From NCBI GenBank assembly GCA_963726105.1, contig CAVSBJ010000019.1, forward strand, positions 124,001-188,000: DNA of 64,000 nucleotides, written 5' to 3'. Source of the stretch: Roseiarcus sp963726105 (lineage in GTDB: Bacteria; Pseudomonadota; Alphaproteobacteria; Rhizobiales; Beijerinckiaceae). The notes below the pieces were generated by a model. That model made no database searches and was not told the origin of the DNA. It saw nothing but the letters and a program-made list of their open reading frames with translations. Below are positions 34,776 to 42,777 of this stretch, piece by piece; positions within the stretch are counted from its first letter, which is position 1; every line of letters begins with the position of its first letter. The translations under genes and the position numbers were made by a program.

Positions 34776-36353
34776 ATGCCTGACCCCCTGGCGCTGCCGG
34801 AACTCCTGACGCCAGCCGAAATGAGCAAAGCCGACCGTTTTGCGATTTCGGCCGGAACGCCCGGCATTCAGCTCATGGAGCGGGCGGGTCTCGCGGTCGC
34901 CGACGAAGCGGCGGGGCTTACAAAGTCGCGCGGCCGGATCGCCGTGCTCTGCGGCCCGGGCGGCAACGGCGGCGACGGCTTTGTCGCCGCGCGGTTGCTG
35001 GCCACGCGCGGCTATGGGGTCGAACTCGGTTTGCTCGGCCGCCGCGAGGCCCTGAAAGGCGACCCGGCGCTCGCCGCCGACCGCTGGCCCGGCCCGGTCC
35101 TCGACGCCGCAGCGGTCGAGCTAGCCCAAGCCGACTGCGTCATCGACGCTTTGTTCGGCGCGGGTCTTGCGCGCGACATCGATGGCGAAGCGAAGGCGAT
35201 CATCGAGCGGATCAACGCCTTCAGCCGCGCCGGGGGCCGCGTGCTTGCGGTCGACGTTCCCTCCGGAATCGACGGGGAAACCGGCAAGATCCGTGGCGTC
35301 GCGGTCGAAGCGGCCGCGAGTGTGACCTTCTTCCGGCTGAAGCCCGGCCATCTCCTGGAACCGGGACGCGCCCACGCAGGGGCGATCCGGCTCGCCGACA
35401 TCGGCATTCCCGAAGCGGCGCTGGCCGCCATCGCGCCGAAAACCTTCGTCAATGCGCCGGCCGTCTGGGGCGAGGCGCTGCCGCGCCCGAACGCGGCGAG
35501 CCACAAATACGCGCGCGGCGCGGTCCTCGTCTTGTCGGGCTCGGGCCATCATACGGGCGCGGCCAGGCTCGCGGCGCGCGCGGCCTTGCGCGCCGGCGCC
35601 GGCATCGTCAGCGTGGCGAGCCCGCCCGACGCGGTCGCGGTCAATTCCGCGCATCTGACCGCGGTGATGGTCGCGCCCTTCGCAAGCGCCCGCGAATTCG
35701 AGGCGCTGGTCGCCGACGAGCGGCGCCGCGCCATCGCGCTCGGCCCCGGCGCGGGCGTCGGCCCGACCCTGCGCAAGCTCGTCGCGGCGGCCCTGACCCG
35801 GCCCGCAAGGCAGCGGACGATCGTGCTCGACGCCGACGCGCTGACCAGCTTCGCCGGCGACGCGGCGCGGCTTGCGGCGCTGATCAAGCGCGGCGGGCAT
35901 GAGGCCGTGCTGACCCCGCACGAGGGCGAGTTCATGAAGCTGTTCGAGGGCGCGCCCGACATTCGGCCCGACGACGACAAGCTCACGCGCGCCCGCGCCG
36001 CCGCGCGCCTGATGGGCGCAATCGTCCTCGTCAAGGGCGCCGACACGGTGGTCGCCGCGCCCGACGGCCGCGCCACCATCGGCTGGGACCTGCCTCCCTG
36101 GCTCGCCACCGCCGGTTCGGGCGATGTGCTCTCGGGGCTCGTCACCGGGCTTGCGGCCCAGGAGATGCCGGCCTTCGAAGCCGCCTCCGCCGCGGTCTGG
36201 CTGCACGGCGCCTGCGGCCGGTCGGTCGGCCCCGGCCTGATCGCCGAGGATCTGCCCGAGGCGCTGCCGGGGGTCATAAGGGCGCTGGGCTCGACGCGCA
36301 AAGGGGCGCGATCCCGGACCGGCGTCCAAGCAAATGCAAATAAAACCAAATAA
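34776..36353 (+). CDS. nnr: Bifunctional NAD(P)H-hydrate epimerase / ADP-dependent dehydratase
   Basis: The 525-residue protein has both repair domains. The N-terminal epimerase (YjeF_N, about 1-215) has LTPAEMSKADRFAI, CGPGGNGGDGFVAAR and VLAVDVPSGIDGETG. The C-terminal dehydratase (about 225-510) has KYARGAVLVLSGSGHHTGAA, LTPHEGEFMKLF and the nucleotide-binding ATAGSGDVLSGLVTGL. It repairs hydrated NADH and NADPH. ATG 34776 (MPDPLALPELLTPAEMSKAD) fits the family. The last codons (NANKTK) are encoded by an A-rich 10-bp tandem repeat, so the tail is not conserved sequence. Single gene here, beside tRNA-Asn. Confidence 0.95.
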   Translation: MPDPLALPELLTPAEMSKADRFAISAGTPGIQLMERAGLAVADEAAGLTKSRGRIAVLCGPGGNGGDGFVAARLLATRGYGVELGLLGRREALKGDPALAADRWPGPVLDAAAVELAQADCVIDALFGAGLARDIDGEAKAIIERINAFSRAGGRVLAVDVPSGIDGETGKIRGVAVEAAASVTFFRLKPGHLLEPGRAHAGAIRLADIGIPEAALAAIAPKTFVNAPAVWGEALPRPNAASHKYARGAVLVLSGSGHHTGAARLAARAALRAGAGIVSVASPPDAVAVNSAHLTAVMVAPFASAREFEALVADERRRAIALGPGAGVGPTLRKLVAAALTRPARQRTIVLDADALTSFAGDAARLAALIKRGGHEAVLTPHEGEFMKLFEGAPDIRPDDDKLTRARAAARLMGAIVLVKGADTVVAAPDGRATIGWDLPPWLATAGSGDVLSGLVTGLAAQEMPAFEAASAAVWLHGACGRSVGPGLIAEDLPEALPGVIRALGSTRKGARSRTGVQANANKTK

Positions 36354-36371
36354 AACCAAATAAAACCAAGG
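36334..36371 (+). repeat. A-rich 10-bp tandem repeat at the nnr stop
   Basis: About three units of ATAAAACCAA (36341-36350, 36351-36360, and a 9-base TAAAACCAA at 36361-36369) straddle the nnr stop codon. The unit before it is GCAAATGCAA. The nnr stop TAA is itself part of a unit. Confidence 0.8.
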
Positions 36372-36927
36372 AAAAAAGCTTGGATTTCCTTGGATTTCTT
36401 TGGCCAATTCGGGACTTTTCAATGGGTTACAAGGAATCCAAATAAAAAATTCCGCCGCCGCAAATTCGCGTATCACATGCCACCTGCGTCAAACCGCCCC
36501 CATGTCATTTCGAGACCGCGTCCATCCCGGAACCGTCATTTTATAACATGGATTTCTGATTTTGCCAACATAAACGTATAAGTTTCTTGAACCCGAACAT
36601 GGCGGCGGGCTCCTGCAGCGTTAGGTTGGTGCTCTTGAAGGCGCCATGGCCGCCCCCGGATCGCAGTCCGGGGGTGTCCCGGCTATCCACGAGAACACTG
36701 TTCTATCAGGATAAGCATCTGATAAGAGACGTTATTTTTGGTAACAGAGATGATCGCGGCGGGGCGGCGTGGATGGCCGGCGCAAGGCAGGCCATGACGA
36801 TCCAAGGCTGAATTCCGAAATCAACAGCGAACGCTGTAAAAACCTCGCGGCGAGATCCGCGGCGCAGTCCTGGTCAACTGTCGCGTCGGCGCCGGCCGCT
36901 GTGCTCGTCGAAACGTTCGCTTCCCAC
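36354..36927. other. AT-rich intergenic region with repeats and hairpins
   Basis: About 570 bases between nnr and the tetR 3' end. It starts with the A-rich repeat and an imperfect inverted repeat (TTGGATTTCCTTGG near 36379-36392 against ACAAGGAATCCAAA near 36428-36441). A perfect 8-bp hairpin lies at 36653-36674, and a 20-bp tandem array ends the region. No gene recognised. Confidence 0.5.
36653..36674. other. Perfect 8-bp hairpin
   Basis: CCCCCGGA (36653-36660) and TCCGGGGG (36667-36674) with a 6-base loop. No T-run is present on either side, so it is a stem-loop of unknown role rather than a classical terminator. Confidence 0.45.
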
Positions 36928-37046
36928 GCAAGGCAGGCGCGCTCAGGGCAAGGCAGGCGCGCTCAGGGCAAGGCAGGCGCGCTCAGGGCAAGGGAGGCGC
37001 GCTCAGGGCAAGGGAGGCGCGCTCAGGCAAGGCAGGCGCGCTCAGG
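36928..37046 (+). repeat. Six tandem copies of a 20-bp unit
   Basis: The unit GCAAGGCAGGCGCGCTCAGG is repeated about six times (36928-37046). Two units carry GGGAGG instead of GGCAGG and one is a base short. The last unit contains the stop codon (TCA on plus, 37042-37044) of the minus-strand tetR gene, so the array is at that gene's 3' end. Confidence 0.92.
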
Positions 37047-37599
37047 GAATGAGGCCGTCGGCTCGATAGGCGGCGATGATGTCTTCGTAGACCGCGACGT
37101 CGCCGCGGGTGTGTGCGATCAACTGGGCTCCCTGGACCGCCGCATAGATGGCGCGCGCCCGGCGACGGATTTGCTCTGGCTCGGCAGGCTCTCGCATGGC
37201 CAGCACCCTAGCAAGCCAGCGCTCGTTCATCTCGCCGTACTTGACGACCTCGGTTCGGACTTCCTCCGGAAGCTCGTTGCGCTCGGCCCCTAATATCCCG
37301 GCAAGGCACATGCGGTTATCGGCGCGCAAGGTTTCAGCGAAGACGTTGGTGTAACGCGCCATGCAGGTCTTAATATCGAGCCCCTGTGCAAGCAGACCCT
37401 CGAGGTAGTCAGCGTAATGGGCTGTGTAGCGACTGGCCAGCGCGGCGCCCAACTCTCCCTTGGTCGCGAAATGATAGTGGATGCTGGCGCTCTTGATGCC
37501 GACATCCTTCGCCAGCTCGCGGAAGCTGAGGCCGCTGTAGCCCAGGTCTTGTATGGTGAGCCGCGCCGCCTCCATGATCCGCTCTTTGGTGTCAGCCAT
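37042..37599 (-). CDS. TetR/AcrR family transcriptional regulator
   Basis: The 185-residue protein has the TetR helix-turn-helix at the N-terminus (RIMEAARLTIQDLGYSGLSF, then RELAKDVGIKSASIHYHFATKGEL). A ligand-binding core follows with CLAGILGAERNELPEEVRTEV. It is divergent from a tautomerase gene, and a near-perfect 16-bp palindrome stands between the two starts, so it probably represses that gene and itself. Its 3' end lies in a 20-bp tandem repeat array. Confidence 0.88.
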   Translation of the reverse strand: MADTKERIMEAARLTIQDLGYSGLSFRELAKDVGIKSASIHYHFATKGELGAALASRYTAHYADYLEGLLAQGLDIKTCMARYTNVFAETLRADNRMCLAGILGAERNELPEEVRTEVVKYGEMNERWLARVLAMREPAEPEQIRRRARAIYAAVQGAQLIAHTRGDVAVYEDIIAAYRADGLIP

Positions 37600-37680
37600 C
37601 GCGTCCTCCGTTTGGCCTGACGACAGATAGGCGTTGACAACCTGAAAGGGAAGGCATAAAGCGTCGCTTATTGATATATA

Positions 37681-37696
37681 TACCTTACGTCAGGTA
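37681..37696. promoter_or_regulatory. Candidate TetR operator between tetR and the tautomerase gene
   Basis: TACCTTACGTCAGGTA is a 16-bp near-perfect palindrome (one symmetric pair, two bases, mismatched), 23 bases before the tautomerase start. The half-site TACCT/AGGTA resembles sites bound by other TetR-like regulators. A related CCTGACG occurs at 37616-37622. A TTGACA at 37634-37639 could be part of a promoter here. Confidence 0.6.
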
Positions 37697-37719
37697 GGCA
37701 GAGCAAAACGGAGATTATC

Positions 37720-38098
37720 ATGCCCTTCGCACGTATCGATCTGATCCAAGGAAAAGCCCCAGCGTACCGCGCCACCCTGGCCGACATCGTCTACAGAGGC
37801 ATTGTCGATGTCCTGAAGGCGCCGGACGGCGATCGTTTCATCGTCATCAACGAGCACACCCCCGACAACCTGATCTACGATCCCACCTTCCTCGGCTGGA
37901 AACGGTCGGCCGACTTCCTCTTGATTCAAGTGACGAGCAACGGTCGGGAACGACAAGGCCTCGAAGCTTGCTTTCTTCCGCTATGTCGCCGACGAGCTGA
38001 AGGGCAAGCTGTCCGTTCGTCCCGACGATATCATGATCAACATGGTCTATGTTGATCGCTCGGATTGGTCGTTCGGCAATGGCGAACCCTGGAATTGA
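37720..38098 (+). pseudogene. Tautomerase family protein with a frameshift
   Basis: The first 73 or so residues (MPFARIDLIQGKAPAYRATL...GWKRSADFLLIQVTSN) match the tautomerase family, with the catalytic Pro directly after Met1. The frame then changes: in the next frame the sequence continues as VGNDKASKLAFFRYVADELK, KLSVRPDDIMINMVYVDRSD and WSFGNGEPWN to a TGA at 38096-38098. Removing one G near 37944 restores a 125-residue protein. It is a recent frameshift or a sequencing error. The gene is divergent from tetR and the likely target of that regulator. Confidence 0.8.
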
Positions 38099-38179
38099 CG
38101 GTCCAGCGGGCGCGGCAGCTTCGACGCGACATGCGCCACGCTCCTGGTTTCATCATGTCCTGAAGGCGAAAGAACAGGG

Positions 38180-40522
38180 ATGCCGGCAGCTTCAGCAGAA
38201 CGAGAGGCGACCGGCGTCAGCGGAGGGCTGACCGCGGTCGAGGCTCGCGCCCGACTGGAGAGGTTCGGACCCAATGCGGTGTCTGACACGGACGTCCCTA
38301 CTCTCCGTATGGCGCTCGAAAAGTTCTGGGCGCCCGTGCCTTGGATGCTCGAAGCGGCAGTCCTGCTCGAGTTGGCGCTGGGCAAGTTTATCGAGGCTGC
38401 GATCATCACCGCTCTCCTCGTGTTCAATGCCGCGCTCGGCGTGTTCCAGGAAGGCCGCGCACAAGCGACTCTGGCTGCGCTGAAGTCGCGGCTGGCGCTG
38501 AACGCATCGGTTCAGCGGGACGGCGCATGGGCGACGATCCCTGCGGCCGAACTGGCGCCGGGCGATGTGGTGAAGCTCTCGTTGGGAGCGGTTGTTCCCG
38601 CCGATGTTTCTCTGATCGCGGGAGAGGTTCTGATTGACCAGTCCATGATCACGGGCGAATCCGTCCCGATTGAAGCGGGCGCGGGCGTGCAGACCTACGC
38701 AGGAGCGTTGGTGCGTCGGGGGGAAGCGGTGGCCGAGGTTACGGCGACTGGCGCGCACACCAAGTTTGGCCGCACCGCGGAGCTCGTCCGAACCGCACAT
38801 GTGGTCAGTTCTCAACAGAAAGCGGTTCTGCGCGTGGTGCGCAATCTCGCCGCGGTCAACGGCGTCATCATCGTGCTGCTCGTCGCCTATGCGTGGTTTC
38901 TCGAAATGCCGCTTGACGAGATCATACCGCTTGTACTGACAGCGGTCCTCGCATCGATCCCGGTCGCGTTGCCGGCGACCTTCACTCTGGCCTCGGCGAT
39001 CGGCGCGCGCGCCCTGGCGAAGCAGGGGATTCTTCTCACCCAACTCTCCGCCGTGGATGAAGCGGCGACGATGGATGTTCTGTGTTCGGACAAGACCGGC
39101 ACGCTGACCCGGAATACGTTGACGATCACAGGCGTCCATCCACTGGCCGGGTTCGACAAAGAGCGCGTTCTGGCGCTGGCCGCGCTCGCCAGTTCCGATG
39201 GCGGACAGGACCCCGTGGACGCAGCCATACGAATTGCGGCGGCGGGAAATGCCGCTTCCGGGGCGCTGAAGGTGCTGAAGTTCGTACCGTTCGATCCGGC
39301 GACAAAGATGTCCGAGGCGACCGTCGAGGATCGGGCCGGCGGCGCGCAGCGGGTCGTGAAGGGGGCCGTTGCGGCCGTCGCGGGACTTGACCGGCTGTCG
39401 CCGGAAGCGACAGCCCTGGCGAAAGACTTGGCGGGGCGAGGGTTCAGGGTGCTCGCGGTCGCAAGCGGCTCGCCGGACGCCATGAAACTCGCGGGCCTGA
39501 TCGCATTCAGCGATCCGCCTCGCCCCGAGGCGGCGGCGCTCATTGCCGAGCTGCGCGGGCTCGGCGTGAACACCGTGATGGTGACCGGCGATGCGCCGGC
39601 GACAGCGGCCATTGTCGCGCAGGCTGTCGGGCTCGATGGCCTCGTGTGCCCCGCAGGCCCGATCCCTGACCGCGTTAGCCCTGAACAGTTCGCCGTCTTT
39701 GCCGGCGTCCTGCCGGAGGACAAATATAAGCTCGTAAAGGCGTTTCAGACCGGACATCACATTGTCGGCATGTGCGGCGACGGCGCCAACGACGCGCCCG
39801 CCCTTCGCCAGGCCCAGATCGGGATTGCGGTTTCGACGGCGACCGACGTCGCGAAGTCGGCCGCCGGCATGGTGCTGACGGAGCCCGGACTCGCTGGAAT
39901 TGTGGCTGCGGTCAAAGAAGGTCGGATCACTTTCCAACGTATCCTGACCTACACCCTCAACTCCATCATCAAGAAGATCGTGACGGTGTTCTTTCTGATC
40001 GCTGGCCTGCTGATGACGGGGCACGCCATTCTGACCCCGCTCTTGATGGTCATCGTCATGATCGCCGGCGATTTCCTGGCAATGTCGCTGACGAGCGACA
40101 ATGTCCGGCCCTCTCCGCTCCCCAACACCTGGCGCATCGGCAACTTGACGATTGCAGGCGTCGTCATGGGCGTTGGCCAACTCGCCTTCTCTATCGGCGT
40201 TTTGGCTGTCGGCAAGTTTGGATTGGGCCTCGGATTGCAGGCTTTACGAACGCTGGCCTTCACAACTTTGGTGTTTGGCAGCCAGGCGACCATCTACGCC
40301 ATCCGAGAACGGCGGCGCCTGTGGGCCTCCGTCCCAAGCGGGTGGCTCGCTGCCTCATCGGTCGCGGATATTCTGATCGCCTCGAGTTTGGCGATCGGCG
40401 GAATCGCGATGGCGCCGCTGCCGGTGTTGGTCATCGCGGCCACCTTTGCGGCGTCGGTGGCGTTCTCGTTGGTCCTGGACTTGATCAAGGCGCCCGTTTT
40501 TGCCCGCCTCAGGATCGCTTAG
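38180..40522 (+). CDS. P-type proton ATPase (plasma-membrane type IIIA)
   Basis: The 780-residue protein has all P-type motifs: TGES (158-161) in the actuator domain, PVALP (261-265) in the ion-translocating helix and DKTGTLT (304-310) with the phosphorylated Asp304. MVTGDAPATA and GDGANDAPALRQAQIG complete the hinge. Close spacing, length and the absence of metal-binding N-terminal domains put it in the IIIA plasma-membrane proton-efflux group, better known in plants, fungi and some archaea and scattered in bacteria. It probably pumps protons out. The start ATG 38180 has no strong RBS. It follows the tautomerase by 82 bases. Confidence 0.9.
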   Translation: MPAASAEREATGVSGGLTAVEARARLERFGPNAVSDTDVPTLRMALEKFWAPVPWMLEAAVLLELALGKFIEAAIITALLVFNAALGVFQEGRAQATLAALKSRLALNASVQRDGAWATIPAAELAPGDVVKLSLGAVVPADVSLIAGEVLIDQSMITGESVPIEAGAGVQTYAGALVRRGEAVAEVTATGAHTKFGRTAELVRTAHVVSSQQKAVLRVVRNLAAVNGVIIVLLVAYAWFLEMPLDEIIPLVLTAVLASIPVALPATFTLASAIGARALAKQGILLTQLSAVDEAATMDVLCSDKTGTLTRNTLTITGVHPLAGFDKERVLALAALASSDGGQDPVDAAIRIAAAGNAASGALKVLKFVPFDPATKMSEATVEDRAGGAQRVVKGAVAAVAGLDRLSPEATALAKDLAGRGFRVLAVASGSPDAMKLAGLIAFSDPPRPEAAALIAELRGLGVNTVMVTGDAPATAAIVAQAVGLDGLVCPAGPIPDRVSPEQFAVFAGVLPEDKYKLVKAFQTGHHIVGMCGDGANDAPALRQAQIGIAVSTATDVAKSAAGMVLTEPGLAGIVAAVKEGRITFQRILTYTLNSIIKKIVTVFFLIAGLLMTGHAILTPLLMVIVMIAGDFLAMSLTSDNVRPSPLPNTWRIGNLTIAGVVMGVGQLAFSIGVLAVGKFGLGLGLQALRTLAFTTLVFGSQATIYAIRERRRLWASVPSGWLAASSVADILIASSLAIGGIAMAPLPVLVIAATFAASVAFSLVLDLIKAPVFARLRIA

Positions 40523-40621
40523 AGCCGATCCTCGCAAGCTCCGGATCTCAGCCCAAAACCGGTAGGCAATTTCACCAACATGAGAAATTGCGGGGCAAAT
40601 CGCGGAGTGCATGGTTATCGT

Positions 40622-41035
40622 TCAACGATCGCCGGCGCCGTGTCGCGGAAGGCCTTCGGCGCAAAGGTCCGTGCCTTGCGTGGCGCGCCAGAACGATCGG
40701 GATCCCGGATCCGCTCCCGGGCGGGGCGCGTGGCGGGCGCAGATTCCCGCTTTCGCCCACCAGGCCCTCAGCATATAGCCGCGATCGACCGGATTGAGTT
40801 CGCCTCCGCGGCGCCAATAGATGCAGTCTTTGCAGTGCGGGCCCGCCGGCGCCGCGTCGGCCGCGACACCCTCACCGCACCAGTGCGAGCTGTGCGTCTC
40901 CGGCCAATGGGCCACTTCCTCCGGATGCGCCGACGCGTCGGGCGCATGACGCACGCATAGCCCCTGGTGCTCCCCATGCTTGCGCCAAAAAGCGCAGGCT
41001 GCGCAATTTGCCGGCCTGACTCGCTCGTCCGTCAT
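40622..41035 (-). CDS. Cys-rich protein with a duplicated CxxC...CxRHAP module
   Basis: From ATG 41035 the 137-residue protein contains two similar cysteine modules. The first is CAACAFWRKHGEHQGLCVRHAP, the second CKDCIYWRRGGELNP...GICARHAP. Each has CxxC, an aromatic pair (FW or YW), a Gly-linked Cys and an Arg-His-Ala-Pro end. Four cysteines per protein pair plausibly bind zinc or an Fe-S cluster. No named family recognised; such cysteine-rich proteins occur as unnamed genes in Hyphomicrobiales. A longer frame upstream to 41275 is not supported. Soluble, no signal peptide. Confidence 0.65.
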   Translation of the reverse strand: MTDERVRPANCAACAFWRKHGEHQGLCVRHAPDASAHPEEVAHWPETHSSHWCGEGVAADAAPAGPHCKDCIYWRRGGELNPVDRGYMLRAWWAKAGICARHAPRPGADPGSRSFWRATQGTDLCAEGLPRHGAGDR

Positions 41036-41239
41036 TGTCTCTTTCGATCTCTCCCTCATGCCGCAGGGCGCGGCCCGGACTGTGGGGAGTGTTCGCCGAC
41101 GCCGGTGAATACCTAATACATCCAACCGCCGAACACGACCACAGGAGGGGGAGCGCGATCTTCCGCTCGAAATTTTCGATCCGGCTTGGGCGCAACGGGC
41201 TTCTCGCCGGCCGTGTCCGAATGCTAATACAGCTGAATT

Positions 41240-41261
41240 AATACGCCAATACAGCCGTATT
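41240..41261. promoter_or_regulatory. Candidate operator upstream of a tetR gene
   Basis: AATACG-N10-CGTATT is a perfect inverted repeat, 12 bases before the start of the TetR gene at 41274. A related TAATACAGCTGAATTAAT stands just upstream (41225-41242). The repeated AATACAGC half-sites suggest autoregulation by the TetR protein. Confidence 0.6.
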
Positions 41262-41273
41262 GGGAGCCGATTC

Positions 41274-41852
41274 ATGGAGAAAAATCAGCGCGAGGCGCTG
41301 CTCGCCGCCGGGGTTCGGCTCGTGCACGCGCGCGGCCTCGCAGCGACAGGGGTTCGCGATATCGCCATGGCGGCGCGGGTGCCGCAGGGTTCGTTCACCA
41401 ACCACTTCCGCTCGAAGGTGGCGTTCGGGATCCTGGTCCTCGATCGCTATGCCGAGAGGATCGACGCCATCATGCGCGAGACTTTGGGCGACGACACGCG
41501 CGCGCCCGCCGAGCGGCTCATGGCCTACTTCGATCGGATCGCGGCGTCGGCGGCCGGGGCTGAGTGGCGGCGCGGGTGCATGGTTCCCGATCTTGCGGGG
41601 GAGATCGCCCTTCATGATGACGCGCTGCGCGCGCGGCTGTGCGCGGTGCTCGCCCAGCAATCGGCGCAGCTCGAAAAGGTTGTTCGCTCGGCTCATCCCG
41701 CCGACGAAGCCGGCGCGGCGGATCTCGGCGCCTTCCTGCTCGCGGCATGGCACGGCACGCTGCTCAGGATGAAGGTGGAACGCAATTCGACCGCCCTTGA
41801 CCGTTTTCGCCGGATGCTGGCGCGGCTTCTCGATCCGACTTCGCGGCCGTGA
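41274..41852 (+). CDS. TetR/AcrR family transcriptional regulator
   Basis: A 192-residue TetR protein with HTH (REALLAAGVRLVHARGLAAT, then VRDIAMAARVPQGSFTNHFRSKVAFG). The C-terminal part (RGCMVPDLAGEIALHDDALR and AAWHGTLLRMKVERN) is like the TetR_C_6/NemR-type repressors. These often respond to electrophiles and control reductases, but no such gene adjoins. Palindromic AATACG...CGTATT sites lie directly upstream, so autoregulation is probable. Confidence 0.88.
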   Translation: MEKNQREALLAAGVRLVHARGLAATGVRDIAMAARVPQGSFTNHFRSKVAFGILVLDRYAERIDAIMRETLGDDTRAPAERLMAYFDRIAASAAGAEWRRGCMVPDLAGEIALHDDALRARLCAVLAQQSAQLEKVVRSAHPADEAGAADLGAFLLAAWHGTLLRMKVERNSTALDRFRRMLARLLDPTSRP

Positions 41853-41890
41853 TTCCCGCCTGTTCCGCGTCGGCGCAAGTTGGCGCCGTC

Positions 41891-42106
41891 TCACGCGTTG
41901 TTGCCGAAATCCTCGCCCAGCGCTTCGCGCGAGAGCCGTTGCGCCTCCTGCTGCTGCGATCCACCGAAGAGCTTGCGCAATTTGTCGATGAGCGCGTCAC
42001 GGCTTAAGCCTGGTCGCAAATCTTCAGCCAACAGCCGTTGCGCCTCGGCGATCAACGCATCCTGGGCGCGCACTGCGGCTTCGAGTTCGGCGGTGCGGTT
42101 TTCCAA
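41891..42106 (-). CDS. Small coiled-coil-like hypothetical protein
   Basis: The 71-residue product has a helical N-terminus (ENRTAELEAAVRAQDALIAEAQRLLAED) and a second helical part (RDALIDKLRKLFGGSQQQEAQRLSREALGED). AAAGG eight bases before the ATG supports the start. A family of similar short proteins is often annotated as hypothetical in Hyphomicrobiales. No function known. Confidence 0.65.
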   Translation of the reverse strand: MENRTAELEAAVRAQDALIAEAQRLLAEDLRPGLSRDALIDKLRKLFGGSQQQEAQRLSREALGEDFGNNA

Positions 42107-42418
42107 TGACTGAACCTTTCTAAGAAATAACGCTGGCCGGCCGCCTTGTTTCGGTCGTCGTGCTCTGTCTCGCTGATTGGCCGGCCCCTATAGGTTGGCA
42201 AAGACCAGTGGAAGTTTTCGCTTGCCCCCCTATATGTTTGTTCAAAGCGCTGCGCCGGCCCTGAATAGCCCTCAGCGGCGCCACGCACCGGCGACCGGCC
42301 GCGGCTTTCCCCTCTTGCCGCCCGCCGGACCGCTGAAGGGCCCAGTCGCCGGCTCATGACCCCCTAATGAGCCGGCGACACCTTCCCTCGCCAGCGCAGC
42401 CTGCGCAAGTCGTTGTGC
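42107..42418. other. Intergenic region without a supported gene
   Basis: About 310 bases. No inverted repeat or frame stands out; a 60-codon frame at 42177 lacks a ribosome-binding site. Nothing could be identified. Confidence 0.4.
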
Positions 42419-42646
42419 TTAGGCTTCGGCCATTCTGACGGGTTCGGCGCGCCCCGCCACGATGGGCCCTGAGCTTTGCGACGCCGAAGGCTCCGGCATG
42501 GGCTTGCCCGCCAGTTCCTTTGCCGCGGCGTCAGTCTGCACCGAGCCGGGGCCGCCCTGCGCGCGCGCGGCGCTCGTCGCAGCGGCGCTCGTTGCGGCGG
42601 CGGCCATCAGAAACCCTGCCCGTTGCGTGTTCCGCGCCCAATTCAC
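42419..42646 (-). CDS. Possible small exported Ala-rich protein
   Basis: From a GTG at 42646 the 75-residue product would have a signal-peptide-like start with RNTQRAGFLMAAAATSAAAT and then SAARAQGG, ending in KPMPEPSASQSSGPIVAGRAEP. The RBS is weak and the codon bias is only moderately coding-like. The frame is open up to 42847. It may be chance. Confidence 0.35.
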   Translation of the reverse strand: MNWARNTQRAGFLMAAAATSAAATSAARAQGGPGSVQTDAAAKELAGKPMPEPSASQSSGPIVAGRAEPVRMAEA

Positions 42647-42777
42647 CCTGCGATGAAGCGATCCGCGGCGATCAAATTCGCGTTTGCCAGCGCCCGATCC
42701 AGGACATAGCCTCGTGAGGCTGATCGTCGCCGCCCGCGCAGCGAGCCATAACGGCGAAGCGTCACAAGGAGGAACGT

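Noticed and set aside
36928..37046. CRISPR array suspected from six regularly spaced 20-bp units.
   Set aside because: The units are contiguous without spacers and no cas genes are nearby; it is a simple tandem repeat.
42177..42359. 60-codon plus-strand frame between the coiled-coil gene and the exported protein.
   Set aside because: No ribosome-binding site, no similarity, composition like noncoding DNA.
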